Assembly: GCA_038380795.1 (NCBI GenBank)
Contig: CM076264.1
Location: 11,472,001-11,536,000 of the forward strand
From: Pyrocephalus nanus
Taxonomy: Eukaryota; Chordata; Aves; Passeriformes; Tyrannidae
Direction of reading: 5' to 3'
DNA: 64,000 bases
Shown here: positions 24,101 through 38,096 of the stretch, piece by piece
How the letters are laid out: the number at the start of each line of letters is the position of its first letter
Position numbering within the stretch: the stretch's first letter is position 1
Notes under the pieces: generated by a model
Seen by the model: the letters and a program-made list of their open reading frames with translations, nothing else
The model's database searches: none
What the model was told of the DNA's origin: nothing
Translations under genes and position numbers: made by a program

Positions 24101-27100
24101 ACATGGATTCAATACCAAATGTATTTTGCACCAAATCTGAGGTTCATGGACACAATTACTTTAGCATTACCCCAGATTAAGCCCCGTATTGTTGCCAGAA
24201 GGCTTAATATATGCAGATATCTTCATCAAAAAGCTCTGAACCAGGATATTTGAAATACTGAGCCTGCTCTCTGGGTCCAGATCATATGACAGAAGCTTAA
24301 AACCCAAAACCCAAAGTTAAAATTGCACCTTTTGTAGTCCTAAAAATGTCAGTGTCCGTTACCTCCCCTTATCTCATAGCATCTCAGAGCTATCCATCTA
24401 CTCACAAAACAGAACCTCGCCCATTCTACAGGAAAAATATCAAAACAACAAAACCCAGAAATGCCAGACATCTTTATAAATTTGAAATGTAATTCCATCA
24501 CCACTTCACTCATGAGCAAAACAGAAATGCAGTAACTGCTACAAACACAAGAGGGAACACAGCTTCTACATCTGTTGACAGGACACAACATTAATACTCC
24601 CAGGGCATTTCCTGGTCATCAGCTGACTCCTTCAAGGATGTTTGGCCCTACTGCAAGCATTAACCTAACTTTATTTCTTGTTGACTCAACCTCCCTTTTC
24701 TAGCAGTCATTTCATTTCAGGCACAATGTAATCCACAGGTGCTTCACCACGACAAAGTCTGAATAACTTGCCTATAATATATCATCAGACACGTCTAGTA
24801 AGACAAGAAGAGCAGGTTTGAAGCACACTAGCCTTTTTCAAGTTAAAATAGTAATTCAACTAGTAATTTACAATTAGTTTCCAAATTATTTTTCAGCAAA
24901 TGACAGAGCTCAGTTAGACTTACTGCATCCACTTGAACACACACACATTACATGTATATACATACAGAATTCTTACTAACAACCTTGTTTCCTGACATTT
25001 TTAAGCATCTTGGTATTTTTAATCCCACATACTGGCTACATTTATAATACACAGGTCAGCAAACTTCTGGACTATCTTTTCTTTATTACTGATTTCTTTA
25101 ATATTCAAGTAACTTTTTTTTTTCCTAATCCAGTTGTAACACTGAGGTTCCTTGGAAGACAAACTCGGCAACCTGTAATTCACAAAAATGATAGAAAGAT
25201 GGAAGTGTCACCCAGACACTATGCCCAAACTGCTACCAGTTCTCTATCCAGAACTGGGATGTACTCAGATCTAGTTCACTGATGCAGATACAAGAGAGCC
25301 AAATGCTAGCATGTAAAGTAGCTGCATGCATGAATTGACGGGATTAAAGGAAAAATTACTTACTGAAAACCTACAGTAGGATTGATCATATAAAGGATAA
25401 GCAGGATATCTAAACACAAGTGATACCTAAATTAATCCATCTGGGATAAAGAGACCAAGTCACTGATAGGACTTCTAGGTAGTATTAGATGAATGACTGA
25501 AAAATCATTCTGGGTTTAGCCATGGATTAGACAGCAGGTAGCTCTCAGTATGCCTGATTGCATCTGTATTTTTTCAGACACAACAGGAACCAACTTTTAC
25601 CAATGTACCACTTTCTTATTAGGAATTTTAATAAATTTTTAAAAACACTGAACAACCTATTCAATTGCAAATGGCCCTTGGGCAAAAAGAGAAAATCTAG
25701 ACCCAAGATGTGCATCCTTGAATGGAAACTAATAAGGAAATCTGGTAAATTTAGACTTATTAATCATGTTATCAGGTTTTTAATGTATTACAGCAATTTC
25801 TAGCACAGCCTACAGAGGATAAGAGAATGGTATATGCTCAGAGGACAGGAAATACTAAGGCATCAAGTTCTGCTATTGAAGAGGAGAAGAAAAAAACAAA
25901 CTAGTCCCAAAATAATAGATAAGAAAAGATATTAATTCAGTCCTCTCCTAGGGACACAAAACCAAAGAGTTGGTAGGAAAAATAAAACAACAGGAATAAT
26001 GGAAAGCTTATTTACAAATACACAAATCCATACTTTCCAACTTAGGAGACTCATTAAGATCTCAAGATTTCTTTCTCAGTAAATCTCTGTAGATGCAAAT
26101 AGGACCAAAACCCCACAAGATGCACTTTTATTGTTGTTGGGCTTTTCATTTTATGCAAAGCAAGCAAGAAAAAAAAGTCATGGGGGAAACACTAAACTAC
26201 CGGGCACTGTGTGACCAGAAACAGCGAACAAGTAAATCTAACATGATAATAGACATCTACAGTTATTCTCAAAGGTTTGCAGTGACGAAGAACTAATATT
26301 AACGCTATGATCAGTCTTCTTAGAGCTAGCTTCAACTAAAACAGCAGGTTTTTCATGTAACAGGGGACCACACGTATTTGTCGTAAGTCTCTTCAGGCTA
26401 CTACATACAATATAAAACCAATATTCCAGTGATTGCTTCGTAAGGCCAAACAGCTTTCAGAGAGCTTTATGAGCCAGGACCAGCCCAAGCACAGAAACAA
26501 AAATAATGCACGCATATGTAATAAATATTAGTCGAGAATTACTGCTAAAGGAAAACAATTACAACCAGCTACCTTACCTGAGCTTAGTGTGTCAAGGTAC
26601 TGTCTTCAAGAAACTCGTGTTGATTGCTTCTGATTTTTCTCCTCTTCCTTTATTTTTTTATTTTGACAAAGCATATCTTTCCCTCTCAAACAGGCCACAT
26701 TGAATTTAGCAGTAACATTGTCAAATTGCAGTACTTCTCCTTGCCACTCCTCCCTACCTGGGGAAGGCACCACCCCCTCCAGCACGGGGAACAAAAAATA
26801 AAGCTGTGCTGATCCCCAACACCTGTTATTCAACACAAACGAGCACTGGTATCAACACAAGCTGGAACACCTGGCTCAGATGAGTGACAGCCAGAACATC
26901 ATTTGTTTGTGCAGCCCAGCACTAACACCACAACAAACCAGTCAGGACACAACCAGCAACTTCCCCAGTCACCTCAGCAGCACACAGCAAGGCTCATCAA
27001 CTGCTTTCTACTCTTGTTTCCCATTTCCCCCATACTAAGTCAGGGGACAGGGATCTCGGGATGTTCAGTAACATAACTTGGATTTAATGTCTGTGTGTTC

Positions 27101-30100
27101 CTTTTAAACACAGATGAATCATAATCCCTGAAGGTTATGGTTTTCCATACTTGCAAGACCGCTCCTGATGGGATTAATTTTCGTAATGGCATAGCTGATC
27201 ACCACCATTAAGCAAATACAAAAAACACATAATCAAGCAGATGAATGCAGGCAAATAAACAATTCCCTAAGATCTGAAGGGACTTGGTGCTATGTCTAGA
27301 GAATAGCAGTTTTATTTCTTAGCCTAAAATTTAAGCACACCATACAAAAACAAACTGATTTCTCCAGGCTCCTAGAGCACTGAGTAAGTCCAGCTGCTTC
27401 AGTACCTGTGTTGTTTTCTGCTGCCAATCTTCTCCAGCCATGTTCCCTTTATGAGAGCACCTAATCTGCCCCACTGAGTCTGATTACAGACTAGACACGG
27501 CTAACTACAGACTGGTTTCGTCCTGTTGACAACAAAATAAGTCATTCCTCAGCAGAGCTCTTTACAAGGTTCTATATTCCTGAAAACCTTGGTAAATAAA
27601 ACAGGCCCTGGAAATCACAGATAGATGGATGTTAGTGCTGGGATCCTGCAAATGCTTTTCCTTTCAATGCCTGATTGAATCAATGGCTGTACAACTTCAA
27701 TCCACTTTTGCTTCTCTTACATCATAGTTCTCCACCACACACATTCTATTTAAACAGGAAAAGAAAGAAAAAAACCTAAATCCTATCTGAGTCTTCACAT
27801 TCAATCAGCCAGTGCATGGTATACGCTCAGAGTAAACGCTTCAGACATATTCGAAAGGCCAATGATACACTTAACAAATTGTGAAACAGTGACCTCCGCT
27901 TACTCACAGGACTTTGATCTCAAAGGGACAAAATTCTGGTTCTACACGTTGAGCCTCATAAGACACAGATTATAGACCTCACATCTTGATTTATTCGTTT
28001 TCCTAAGGAGTTGTGCGGTGGTTTCAAAGCTGCAAAGACATTAGATGTGTCTGAATGCTCATGCCTTCCAGAAGGAAAGTAATTTTCCATTTCCAGGATG
28101 AAAATGGCACTCTGAGTGGTTGTTCTCTCACTTTGATGAAGAAAGCTATTTCTGTACAGATTGTCCTGACTGGAAGGATATGAAGAATGGAATAGCTAAC
28201 TAACAAACACTTCTGGTCAGGAGACAGGCAGCACCAGCAATTTGTTTTTCTGTTCCTTACACTCCACCGCTGCTACTAACACAAATCAAGCTGAGCTGAA
28301 CAGGTAAAGGAACAGAAAGCAAAAACTGTTCAGCTTGATTAATTTTCTTCAGAAAAAAAATCTTATACCTAAGTATTATTGATAAAGAACACAAAAAACC
28401 CTGTGAAGAATAAGTCAAATTTAATATAAAAATTCCATCTAAAGAAAGTGGATTTTTAATTTTGAGAATGTTTCCTATTTAAATTCACATTCTCAATAGA
28501 ACCTTGATATTGAGGTTAGCTACAATTTCACTTACATTTGAAAAACTATTTCAAACTAAAATTGTGAGTTAAGGATTTATTTGTTCACTGCTGCAGCAAA
28601 ATCTGAGGGGTGTATTATGTATTCTCAGCAGTAAGGAGATAAAACATACATATACACAATGCAAGCAGACTAAGAGCTTTTATGGACTCAACACTGTGCC
28701 AAGATAGAAAGGGCTTCTGGGTACCTACAGCTCAAAAAACTGGCACCTACCAGTGTAATAGTTGAACTATCTGGTTGCACAGCATTTGGAACCATTTCAA
28801 AGAGAAGGAGAAAGGAAGGAAGGGAGTAGTATCTAAATTCAATATTTCACTTCTCTGTTCTGGGCTAATCCTTAAAAGAATCCATAATGTGGCTGGTAGT
28901 AAATTAAACTCTCATCTTAGCAGCAAAATGGTCCTACATCCCCCTTTGCCCCAGGGAAAGAGGTGCTGGAAGCCAATCTGAGCATGAGAGAAGCAATTTA
29001 CCCAAAGCACCTTATGCTTGGAATAATCTGAACAGCACAGAGATTTTGTAAGGCATCAGCTCAAAACCAACATAAATTAGAGCAATCCCAATTGAGCCTG
29101 AAGAGAGAAATGTAACAGTTTCATCTTCCAGTGTACCAAAAATCCAGTGGTGTGCTTCAGGTCTTGCACTCTGGAGATGGTGATCGGCGCTGGAACATCT
29201 ACTTAGTTAACACAAGAAGAGCCCTGAAGACAAAACATTTCAGGTTTCACAGTAACCTTGCTCTGCCTCCAGCAGTGCCAGGCCGGCTTGTCACAGAAGA
29301 CAAGACAGCTGTGTCACCAGCTGCCAGGTACCAGAGATGGGGGACATTGTTCTAGGACATTTTATACATCTTAAGACCTACATTTATGCTGTCGGTTTAT
29401 GGTACACTGGAGGATTTAAATTTAAAAAAGAAATAAATAAAAGCAAGGGATAGCCTACCTCCTCATACCTACTTTGTAGTAATTGCTTTACTACAACTCT
29501 TCACCATACCTGGCCAGAGCTGAGGTTGTCTTTTAAGTCTGATACTGTCTGGCAGTCACTTTGCTGTTTTTCTTACGTGGCAGGCATCACTCAAGATGAT
29601 TTTAGTGAATGCTTTGTTTATTTACTTTGTTTTCATTTGTAATTCTTCAGGTTAAGTGAAAGGCTAAGTACAGATTGAAGCATACAGTCTGTATCCATTT
29701 AAATATATGTCAAAATTTTGAAATGCTATCATACCAAAATGCTTCCATCAAACTCCTTATCCATAGGAGAGGAAATAAAAGGAGGCCTAGCTTGAGGTCA
29801 AATTTCAATCATTAAATGAGCACAGCTCCCACTGACAGCTCCATTCTCTGCCATTTTATTTCATTTCCATGGATGCTGAGAAAACAATAGGTTTGACTGG
29901 CGATTTTCATCTTAAACTAAAGGAAGAATTCTAAGTAAGAAGTGGTTAAAAAGATCATTGGCCCAAAAAAGTATAATTTGCATCTTTTTATGTCACCAGA
30001 GGATTCAAACCCACACCACCAATTCTGCCCTTTCCTTTGTTGGGTCTGCCGAGCTATGCTTCAAGGAACAAAGAGTACCAGATCACCAGTGGCTGCTGCC

Positions 30101-33100
30101 AGAGAGACAGCACTGCACTTGACAGCAACTTAATTTTGTTGCGGTTGTTGTTACTAAATTATGCATTTCTGTTACAGAACTGAAGAAATTTTATTCTACT
30201 GGACAAGTAAAACATGGTAACCAACTCCCATTTAAAAAGACTTCAGCTAAAAAAATGCTAGTGAGTACCATTTGATTGCCATTTATTTCTTGCCTATCTA
30301 CAACATACATTTCTAAGTCTTCTGATGTTCTCTGACAATCAAATTTTCATCTGTTGATAGCATAAAACTTTCTCTTCATCTAACCACAAATTATATAACC
30401 ACTAAATGTTACTATTATCCAAGTGCCCTCTATTCAGTCATCCTTTCCCAGGAGGATAAGAAATCAGTCTTAATTTTATCATTTAAGATTGCTTAATTAA
30501 GATTACTAACTCCTGTGTTAGATTGAAAAATTACATTCACAAGTAAAAGGGTGACTGGATATTTTTTTAATTAGCATTTTGGCTATGACTTGCGCAAGAT
30601 TTTTGATAGTCATGAAGCAATTAATTTGTAGACTACCCAAAATAAATTGCATTTTATTGATAAACTATATTACAATTTTAAAATGCTTTTACCTTGGATT
30701 TGAATTTCATACCTACTAAAGCATAGGCATGTAATTTGAAAACAAAGGATTACTTTTGATTTTCAGTTGAGAGGGAGTTTAGTTTGTGCTTTTCCTTTAG
30801 AGAAAAAACAAACAAAAAAACCAAAACAGCTATCTGTCATGCCCTGAAGTAAGCTGCACTTAGGTTTTATAAATAAAAACAAAGACAGAAACTAGTGGAA
30901 ATACAGAAATGTCATCTTTTCTCATGTTCTCCCAGCATTTCTGTCATTTCTCATTTTTCTGATCTAAGACTGTCTCAAAATGCCCAAAGGTTTGTGCAGT
31001 TGACTTATTTTCAGCAGCTCTGCTATCACTACCAAAATGAGACATATAAGAGACAGTTTAGGTAAACTTTGTTACTTTTCATTTGATTTCCTTAGTCTAA
31101 AACAACACACATATCTGCACCTCAAGCTTTCATTTTCCTTTTCTCACCACTGAATTAAAAGAACTTGTCAACAGAAAAGCCTCAAAAACTGAGGAAGAAA
31201 TCAATGAAGACAGTAAAATGAACAAAGGGACTGTCACTTCACCTCCAGCTTTCCAGGCTATCACCGCCCATCCTTTTAATCCTTAGTAAAATATTCTCAT
31301 CCTAGTCCTTCATATCTACCTCCTACTTCAATTATCCCTGGCTGTTGTTATAGGAACTACCTAATCTTTCTTCCCACAAAGCTAGATTTCCACCATTTCC
31401 AACACAAGCTTTCTCTGGAAAAACCACTCTGTTCCCTAATCTTTACCAAATTATACGGAAAAAAAAAATACCATTTTTGAGGCAGACATTTCCTACAAGG
31501 CTGTACCTAAAATGCACTTAAATACTTCTTTGTATTCCACTATACTAAAAAAAAAAATAAAAAAGATATTTCAGCCAGAAACTCCACACTTCTGTGTTAA
31601 AAAGAAAATAACTAAACCTCCTGTATTCATTGTGAAGAATAAGATTGCATTTTAGATTAAGACAGAAAACTAACACTTTTAAAGGCACAAAGAACAAAGA
31701 GGAAGAAATGTTAAATGTATTTCAGTATATGGCAATACACAGTTCTAACCAGATCATTAAGGAATTCTTAATGATAGTGTGTTACTACTAAGGTGAAGAA
31801 TAGGAAACTGGGAGGGTAAGCACTCAACAGCATGAAAAAAATACCTCTGTACCTCAGAGGTTGAATGTACACATGAACCAGAAGAAATCTTGCAAAAAAA
31901 ATTCTTCAAAAGAAGATATTCTAACCATAACTCTTAGCAAGACTTTCAATAAAACCACCAATGCGTTGTTTTTAATAAGAATGTAGATTTAAAACTGAAG
32001 AGCTTAATTGAGATTAATTCCTTGATCTGAACCTTCTGTTCCAGTTAAGTCACCAACTATGACCAGCAAACTGCCCTGCAGAGTAAAATTCTTATGAGGA
32101 TACATCTAAGGAGACAGGACTTAAACTATGTCCTACTTAAGCACTTCCATGAATGAAAAATAGAGCTGTAAAACACCAAGTGCCAGGGTCAGACCAGCAC
32201 AGAAGTAAGAACTGTGCCAACCCAGGGCTTAATGTAGTGCTGACACAGATGACAACTTTCAAGCTTTATTTTTCAGGATTAAGGTAATTTCAAAATCTAC
32301 AAATATAGATCTTAATCTAAATTCCTTCCAACTCAGTGTTTATTTAGTTCCAATGTAATCTAACTTCTGGCAGTCACATACAAAGAAGGTTTTATGCTTT
32401 ATCTCCTAAGCAAAGAGTGATTAATAAGTAGTAAAATTCCAAAGAAACTATGAGAGATATCTTACCTATTTCATCTGCAAAAATGACTGTAAGCCATTTC
32501 TTATGACATTGAATTAAATATTAATGTATCTTAATATTACTCCTAACATTAGGAATCCTCGCATGTTAAATATTAAATCCACTACTAAAAGTAAGATTGG
32601 AAAATTACTTGCAAAAAATGTTAAATATGCCCTATAATAATATGAATTTGAAGTTGAATCTAGCTGTTATTATCAGGAATCACTGCCCCATGATTCCTGG
32701 GGGAGCAAGAAGGGGGTACACATGCACACACTGACTCAAAACATCTCCAAAATTATGCTGGAGTGGCACAAGGTACAACTGGACACAACAGGAAAAGTGT
32801 TAATTTTGTGTAAGCACAGCAGCTTCCCACAAGAATGCTTATTTCTGCCTTTTGGTTCCACAGGTATCTCTGGCACACCTATGCTTTCTCCCTTGCTGCC
32901 TTTCTGGCCCCAGGTTTATATATGTCCATTTACACATGAACACTCCCTTCTAGCCTTTTCGCCCCAACTACAGTAAACGAGTCCGTGATTAATACATCTA
33001 AATAGGCCAGTAAGAATGTCAGTAATTTATGAAGTAATGCTGCTATTTGCAAATAACACATGACATGCTCTGTAACAATTCAGGAAACCAAGTACAACTA

Positions 33101-33449
33101 AATATGTTCTTTCAAACTGAAGATTGAAAGTATTACATTGATTCATTCTGAATTTTTAGGTTGACATCGATTTTAAAGTTTTATATATTTGGCAACTCTA
33201 GGTCCAGCCCACTCTCAAGCTCACACAAACATCCATCTTTACTTGAGCCATTGAGTGTTTCCTGGGCAATCCAGTCATTACCATTTCCATATACTTCCCA
33301 CGCGAATGGAATGAGGTATTAAGGTGGTAATGCTGTGGCCACAATGGTGAAGTAACAGACAAGCCAAGGCTTGAGGGCCAGGACAGCACCCACGCAACCA
33401 TACGCTGCATAACCCACTGCAAACAGAGTTTGCTTCATTGCACAGTGAT

Positions 33450-34080
33450 CATAAAAATCGCAGAATGGTTTGGGTTAGAAAGGACCTTAGAGACTATCTC
33501 ATTCCAACCCATCTCCCATGGGCAGGGACCCCTTCCTTCAGCCCAGTCTGCTCAGACCTCCATCCAACCTGGCCTTGAGCACCTCTGGGCATGCGACATC
33601 CACAGCTTTTCTGGGCAACCCGTGCCAGTGTCTCTGCAGCCTCACAGTAAAGAATGTCTTACTAATACCTAATCTAAACCTACTCTCCTTCAGTTTAAAG
33701 TCATTCCCCCTCATCCTATCACTCCTTTTACCCCTCGTAAAAAAATCCCTCTTCCCTCTCCAGCTCTCTTGTAGCCTGGAGCCTTCTCTTCTCCAAGCTG
33801 AACAACCCTCTCTCTCTCAGCCCATCTTTATAGGAGAGGTTCTCCAGCTCTCTGATCATCTTCACAAGCTCCTCTGGACTCATTCCAGCAGGTCCATGTC
33901 CTTCTTGCATTAGGGGCCCCAGAGCTGGATGCAGCACTGCAGGTGCACCCTAGAGCAGAGCAGAGAGGCAGAATCCCCTCCCTCCATGTGCTGGTGCCTC
34001 AACGATGCTTTTGATGCATCCCAGGGTATGGTTGGCTTGCTGTGCATCCTCCTCTCCACCCTAAGGGTCTTCCAGTAGAC
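33450..34080 (-). mobile_element. CR1 LINE, 5'-truncated 3' end
   Basis: On the plus strand this reads as the reverse complement of the bird CR1 3' end, beginning GCAGAATGGTTTGGGTTAGAAAGGACC and continuing through CATGGGCAGGGACC, the CTCCAAGCTGAACAACCC block, CTCTGATCATCTTCACAAGC and CCAGAGCTGGATGCAGCACTG. About 630 bp remain. The frame at 33728-33937 (minus) is part of this element and not a host gene. It is non-autonomous as it stands. Confidence 0.9.
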
Positions 34081-34365
34081 AGAAGAAAATGAAATTCCTG
34101 CTACAGATCTCAGCTTTCCCATTATTTAGAACAGAAAAATTAAATATTTTATGATGGGGAAGAAAAGTATCAGGTATTTAGGATAAAACAAATTTTAAAA
34201 ACCCAACTTTTGCACCCCATGCTGTTTGTACATTTTTAAAGCAATGCCAAAGAAAGTTTAGAAAGTTTCCTTTTTATAATGCTACATTCATAGGCAAAGC
34301 ATTAGTGTCTGTAGAAAGACAAATGCTTTTCCAACATGTTTCTTTGATAAATGGGTTAACTAAAT

Positions 34366-34470
34366 TAGAATTTTTGTTTTGTTTTTCTGTTGGGTTGTGC
34401 TTTTTGTTTGGTTTTGGTGGGTTTTTCTTTGGGTTTTTTTGTGGGTTTTTTTTTGGTCTTTATTTTTAAT
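34366..34470 (+). repeat. T/G-rich low-complexity tract
   Basis: TTTTTGTTTTG, GGGTTTTTCTTTGGG and related variants. This is the strand-reversed counterpart of the A/C-rich tracts elsewhere. Confidence 0.85.
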
Positions 34471-35171
34471 TAAGTTGGTCCCTTGCCTGGAGCAGCCAGA
34501 GTTGTTTACCCACAATGGCCATGAAATTCCCTGTGCTTGATGGTTTAATTATCTCCTCATTGCCTGCTAATTCTTTTAAGGTTATTTTTTCTTTTTATGT
34601 GGCACAGCAAACAAAAAGAATCATCTGTCTGTCTTTGTTCAGTGCTATGAACTCACTTACACTGTGTCCCCTTTTTCACATATGATGACTTTTAAGTCGA
34701 TGGATTAAATCAGAGTCTATTTTAAAGACAGTATAAATGCCACTGCAGTCCATGACCTATACAAACACCTGCTACCTACAGACATTACAGGATCTGAATT
34801 GTGTTTACTCCTCTGATTGTATCACCTGTCAGATGCAGACAATTGTACTGAGAAGAGCACGATAAGTTACATGCACCTCCCACCTCAATGCTGGGTCTTG
34901 GCTTACACTGTCTGATTCTGTTAGTGGTGTGGGTATGATGAGAACTAGGTCTGAAAGCTATGAATATCCTTCACTGAGCTAGAATGGGAACAACACTATT
35001 TGGCCAGAAATAGAGCAAGCTGAAAGATAACCATGCATGAAGAAAGAGGAAAATCCAGTATCACTGACAAGCGGACAAGGTAGCTGTAGTATGTTAGGGA
35101 TTTTACAATTTTTCTTCACCACTGAACACTTGTCATTAAGTTCCAAAAAATAGCTATACTCACCTTTCAGT

Positions 35172-35196
35172 AAAAAAAAAAAAAAAAAAAAAAAAA
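35172..35196 (+). repeat. Poly-A tract (25 A)
   Basis: Uninterrupted A run in the intron. Confidence 0.95.
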
Positions 35197-35739
35197 GAAA
35201 CTGTTTAATAGTATGTAAGGATAGAATTTACTGTAGTCTGAGCAGGCAGTCGGGTCATCATTTCCTCGTATACACAGAAGTTCTCTAAACACAAACAGGA
35301 ACAGAGCAAACTTTGAGGTAAGATGGAAAGTAGCCAAGTACACAAAGACTTAACTTCATTGTTAAAGATTCAGGAAAGCTGCATCACTGAGACTGTTTAT
35401 GGCATGCTCCTTCGTTTCCCATCTGGTAGGCAAATTTCCATTAGCCCTGATGTTTCTATGACTCCCCAGAGGTTCCCTGCTCTGCAGACACAAGCTCTCC
35501 TCCAGTTTCTCATTGCCATTCAGCAGAGGCACATCTTACCTTGTCTCTTCAAGGATTCAAAATGCAAGTCTGACCCTCAGCCCAATCAGTGTTTTCAAGA
35601 TGAAACCTACACTTCATACCAAGATACCAGCACTTGCATGTCTCTCTTGCCATCTTGTCCCTTCTGCGAATTTCCAGAATCAACACATGAGGGGCTAATT
35701 CACTGATTGCTTAATTTTAAAACGAAATTTCAAAAATTA

Positions 35740-35849
35740 AGTTGTTGGGTTTTTTGGTGTTTTTTTTGTTTGTTGTTGTTGGGGTTTTTTTGTTGTTTTT
35801 TGTTTGTTTGTTTGTCTTTTTGGTGTTTTGTGTTTGGTTTTTTTTTTAG
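35740..35849 (+). repeat. T/G-rich (GTTT)n tract
   Basis: GTTGTTGTTGGGG, GTTTGTTTGTTTGTC and T runs. It produces a false Phe/Cys-rich frame on the plus strand. Confidence 0.9.
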
Positions 35850-36378
35850 AAAACAAAACCCAAAAGCCAAGATCTTACAGAGAGCTTCCTTGAGCTTCTG
35901 CAAGATCACAGCACTGCAAATGGGGTCAGAATCTGCTCCATCGCTTAGGGGAGGTGAGAGATGTGCAACATTGCTGACTATACAACAAAGGCTCTTTTGA
36001 ATTATTTACCACAGCACAACTAACAAATCATCGGGATGTAGAACTGCAACACTGCTCCAAATACAGAAATGAAAAACTAGGGTCATAACTGACAGCCTGG
36101 TATTGTCTTTTAAAATTGCTTAAAAATATATCTTCTGCTATGTTTTTAGTATTCCTGCACTTCATAATTCAATTTTCATAAAAGTATTTCTACCTTGGCC
36201 TTCAAACTTTAGTGGGAGACGTTGCTCTTTCAGAGCATAAAAGCAGATTCTCAAAGCAGATGTTTTTCAGAACTTAGGAAGCATCTGACAAGACAAATTC
36301 CCCACAGACATGGGTTAGAACTTCATCAGTATTTATTTAAAAATAGGTAAAAGGTTTTATGTTTCATGGTGGTTTGGG

Positions 36379-36393
36379 CTTTTTTTTTTTTTC
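36379..36393 (+). repeat. Poly-T run opposed by a nearby poly-A run
   Basis: A T run here is followed about 60 bases later by an A run (about 36451-36465). Together they can pair as a long A/T stem. Confidence 0.7.
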
Positions 36394-37479
36394 CCCATCT
36401 GGAACAGCTCATGAGGACAAAGCTAGTCCTTCTTTTTGTAAAAGAAACGAAAAAAAAAAAAAAAAGAAAACAGAGAGTCATAGCCGCAAACCTCAGATCT
36501 CTGCTTCAGGCAAAATGTCAAAGCATGTAATTCTATTGTAACATACCAAAATTGATTGTCAAGGTAATTTCAGCACACTGAAAATGAATAATCATAATTT
36601 TCCTTTTGAAAAAGAGTACAGTTTTTCCTATATTCCCTTCTTGATATAAATCTTAATAAATATTCATAGATAACTCTAGGACACCTCATTAACAAGCTGT
36701 TCAACAAGTAGAGCAAGTGCTGAATTAGGTGCTTTAAATAATTATTATAAATGTATCTTCCCATAGTAATGCAGAAACAATTGTAGCGTGTTCCTTAGTG
36801 GAACATGAGATTCATTTAAGTATGATAACCAACAAGTGGTAGCACCTGGAAGAAGGCTCCAAGGCCTGGCTGTACTAGAAAAACGAGTGGACAACTCCAG
36901 ATGGGTTAGTTTCTATTTGTCCCCATTGCTCAGGTAAGAAGAGACTTGTTCCTGAACCTCTGCAGGCTCTGCTTGTTTTGCTTCATGTGGGACTCCTCAC
37001 CTTGCTTCCCAGATCAGCATCAGTAATTCCTCCAGCTTGCACCCATGGCCACATAATAGACAAGCAAGTTCTATCTGTAACCGGCAACTGGACCACCTGT
37101 GCCAACAGAAACAGAGGAATTTTCTCCTCACATGCAAAAAAAAAGTAAAATAAATAAGAAGTTTTTACCTTCCTCGTAACATCATACTACAAGAGCAGTA
37201 AGCTTAGAGGGTTACTTTGGTAGTCTAATGCATCTGTGGCAGCGTTATTCTACAATCTTTGATCACAAAACCTGCCAACAGGCACAATGACACAACAACA
37301 ATACCCTCAAGTAGCATCCCAAACACTGAGACAGCAATGAGACCCATTCTCAGGAGCAAAGTTTTAGAGGCCAAGCTGATGGCCCTCAAACAACAGGTGA
37401 GTGCTAGCCCAGAAAAAAATATCAAGAAACAAAGCGACCAACCTCCAGGATGGGGGGAGGGAAAAACAAAAAGGAAGAA

Positions 37480-37498
37480 ACAAAAAAAAAAAAAAAAA
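37480..37498 (+). repeat. Poly-A run in purine-rich DNA
   Basis: A-run following GGGGGGAGGGAAAAACAAAAAGG; a purine-rich strand of about 60 bases. Confidence 0.8.
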
Positions 37499-38070
37499 GG
37501 AATTAGGACCAATGCCATGATCACAGTTGGAGGTGAGAGTGCTGGTCATCAGATCAGACAGGTTATTTCTGGAATACTTTTTATACAGGTCTAAAATAAG
37601 CTACCATTTATTCTTGCTTCAGTGTTTCTATTCCTTTCACCCTGTGACTCAGTCACTCACTTTTCACATCGTGCTTTTGTCAGGGATCTGCTCTGTCAGG
37701 TTCCCAACATCTTCAGACCCGTTGTCAGCTGCGAAGTGCAGGACAACTCCTATTAACCTGAATATGGGCATCCACAACCTTTCTTCTGTACTGAACTGGT
37801 GTTTCACATGCTTTTACTTTTCTGCAAGGTTACCACAGTTTGCCATTCAATGAAGAACTCCAATCAAAACAAACAAACAAATAAAAAAAAATAGCTGTGA
37901 ATGCTGAACCAAAAAGATCCAAACTGAGACACAGTATCTCAATTACACTTGGAGTTCAAGCGACAGGTAAAATTCTGACCTGCCAAGGAGGATTTACACC
38001 AGGTTTCCTTTGCTGAAAGCTATGAATGGTAAAAGTTAAAGCTGAATTTTCCTAAGTCTACATAAACATA

Positions 38071-38096
38071 GAGGGGCACTGCTTACTGTGCCCCTC
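38071..38096 (+). repeat. Perfect inverted repeat (hairpin)
   Basis: GAGGGGCAC (38071-38079) and GTGCCCCTC (38088-38096) form a 9-bp GC-rich stem with an 8-base loop inside AT-rich intron. Confidence 0.75.

Noticed and set aside
33518..33937. Frames of 69-131 codons on both strands
   Set aside because: They lie within the CR1 element and are repeat sequence, not host coding sequence.
36789..36805. TGTTCC-TTAGT-GGAACA palindrome as a steroid receptor element
   Set aside because: Half-sites are in the wrong order and spacing for a glucocorticoid-type element.
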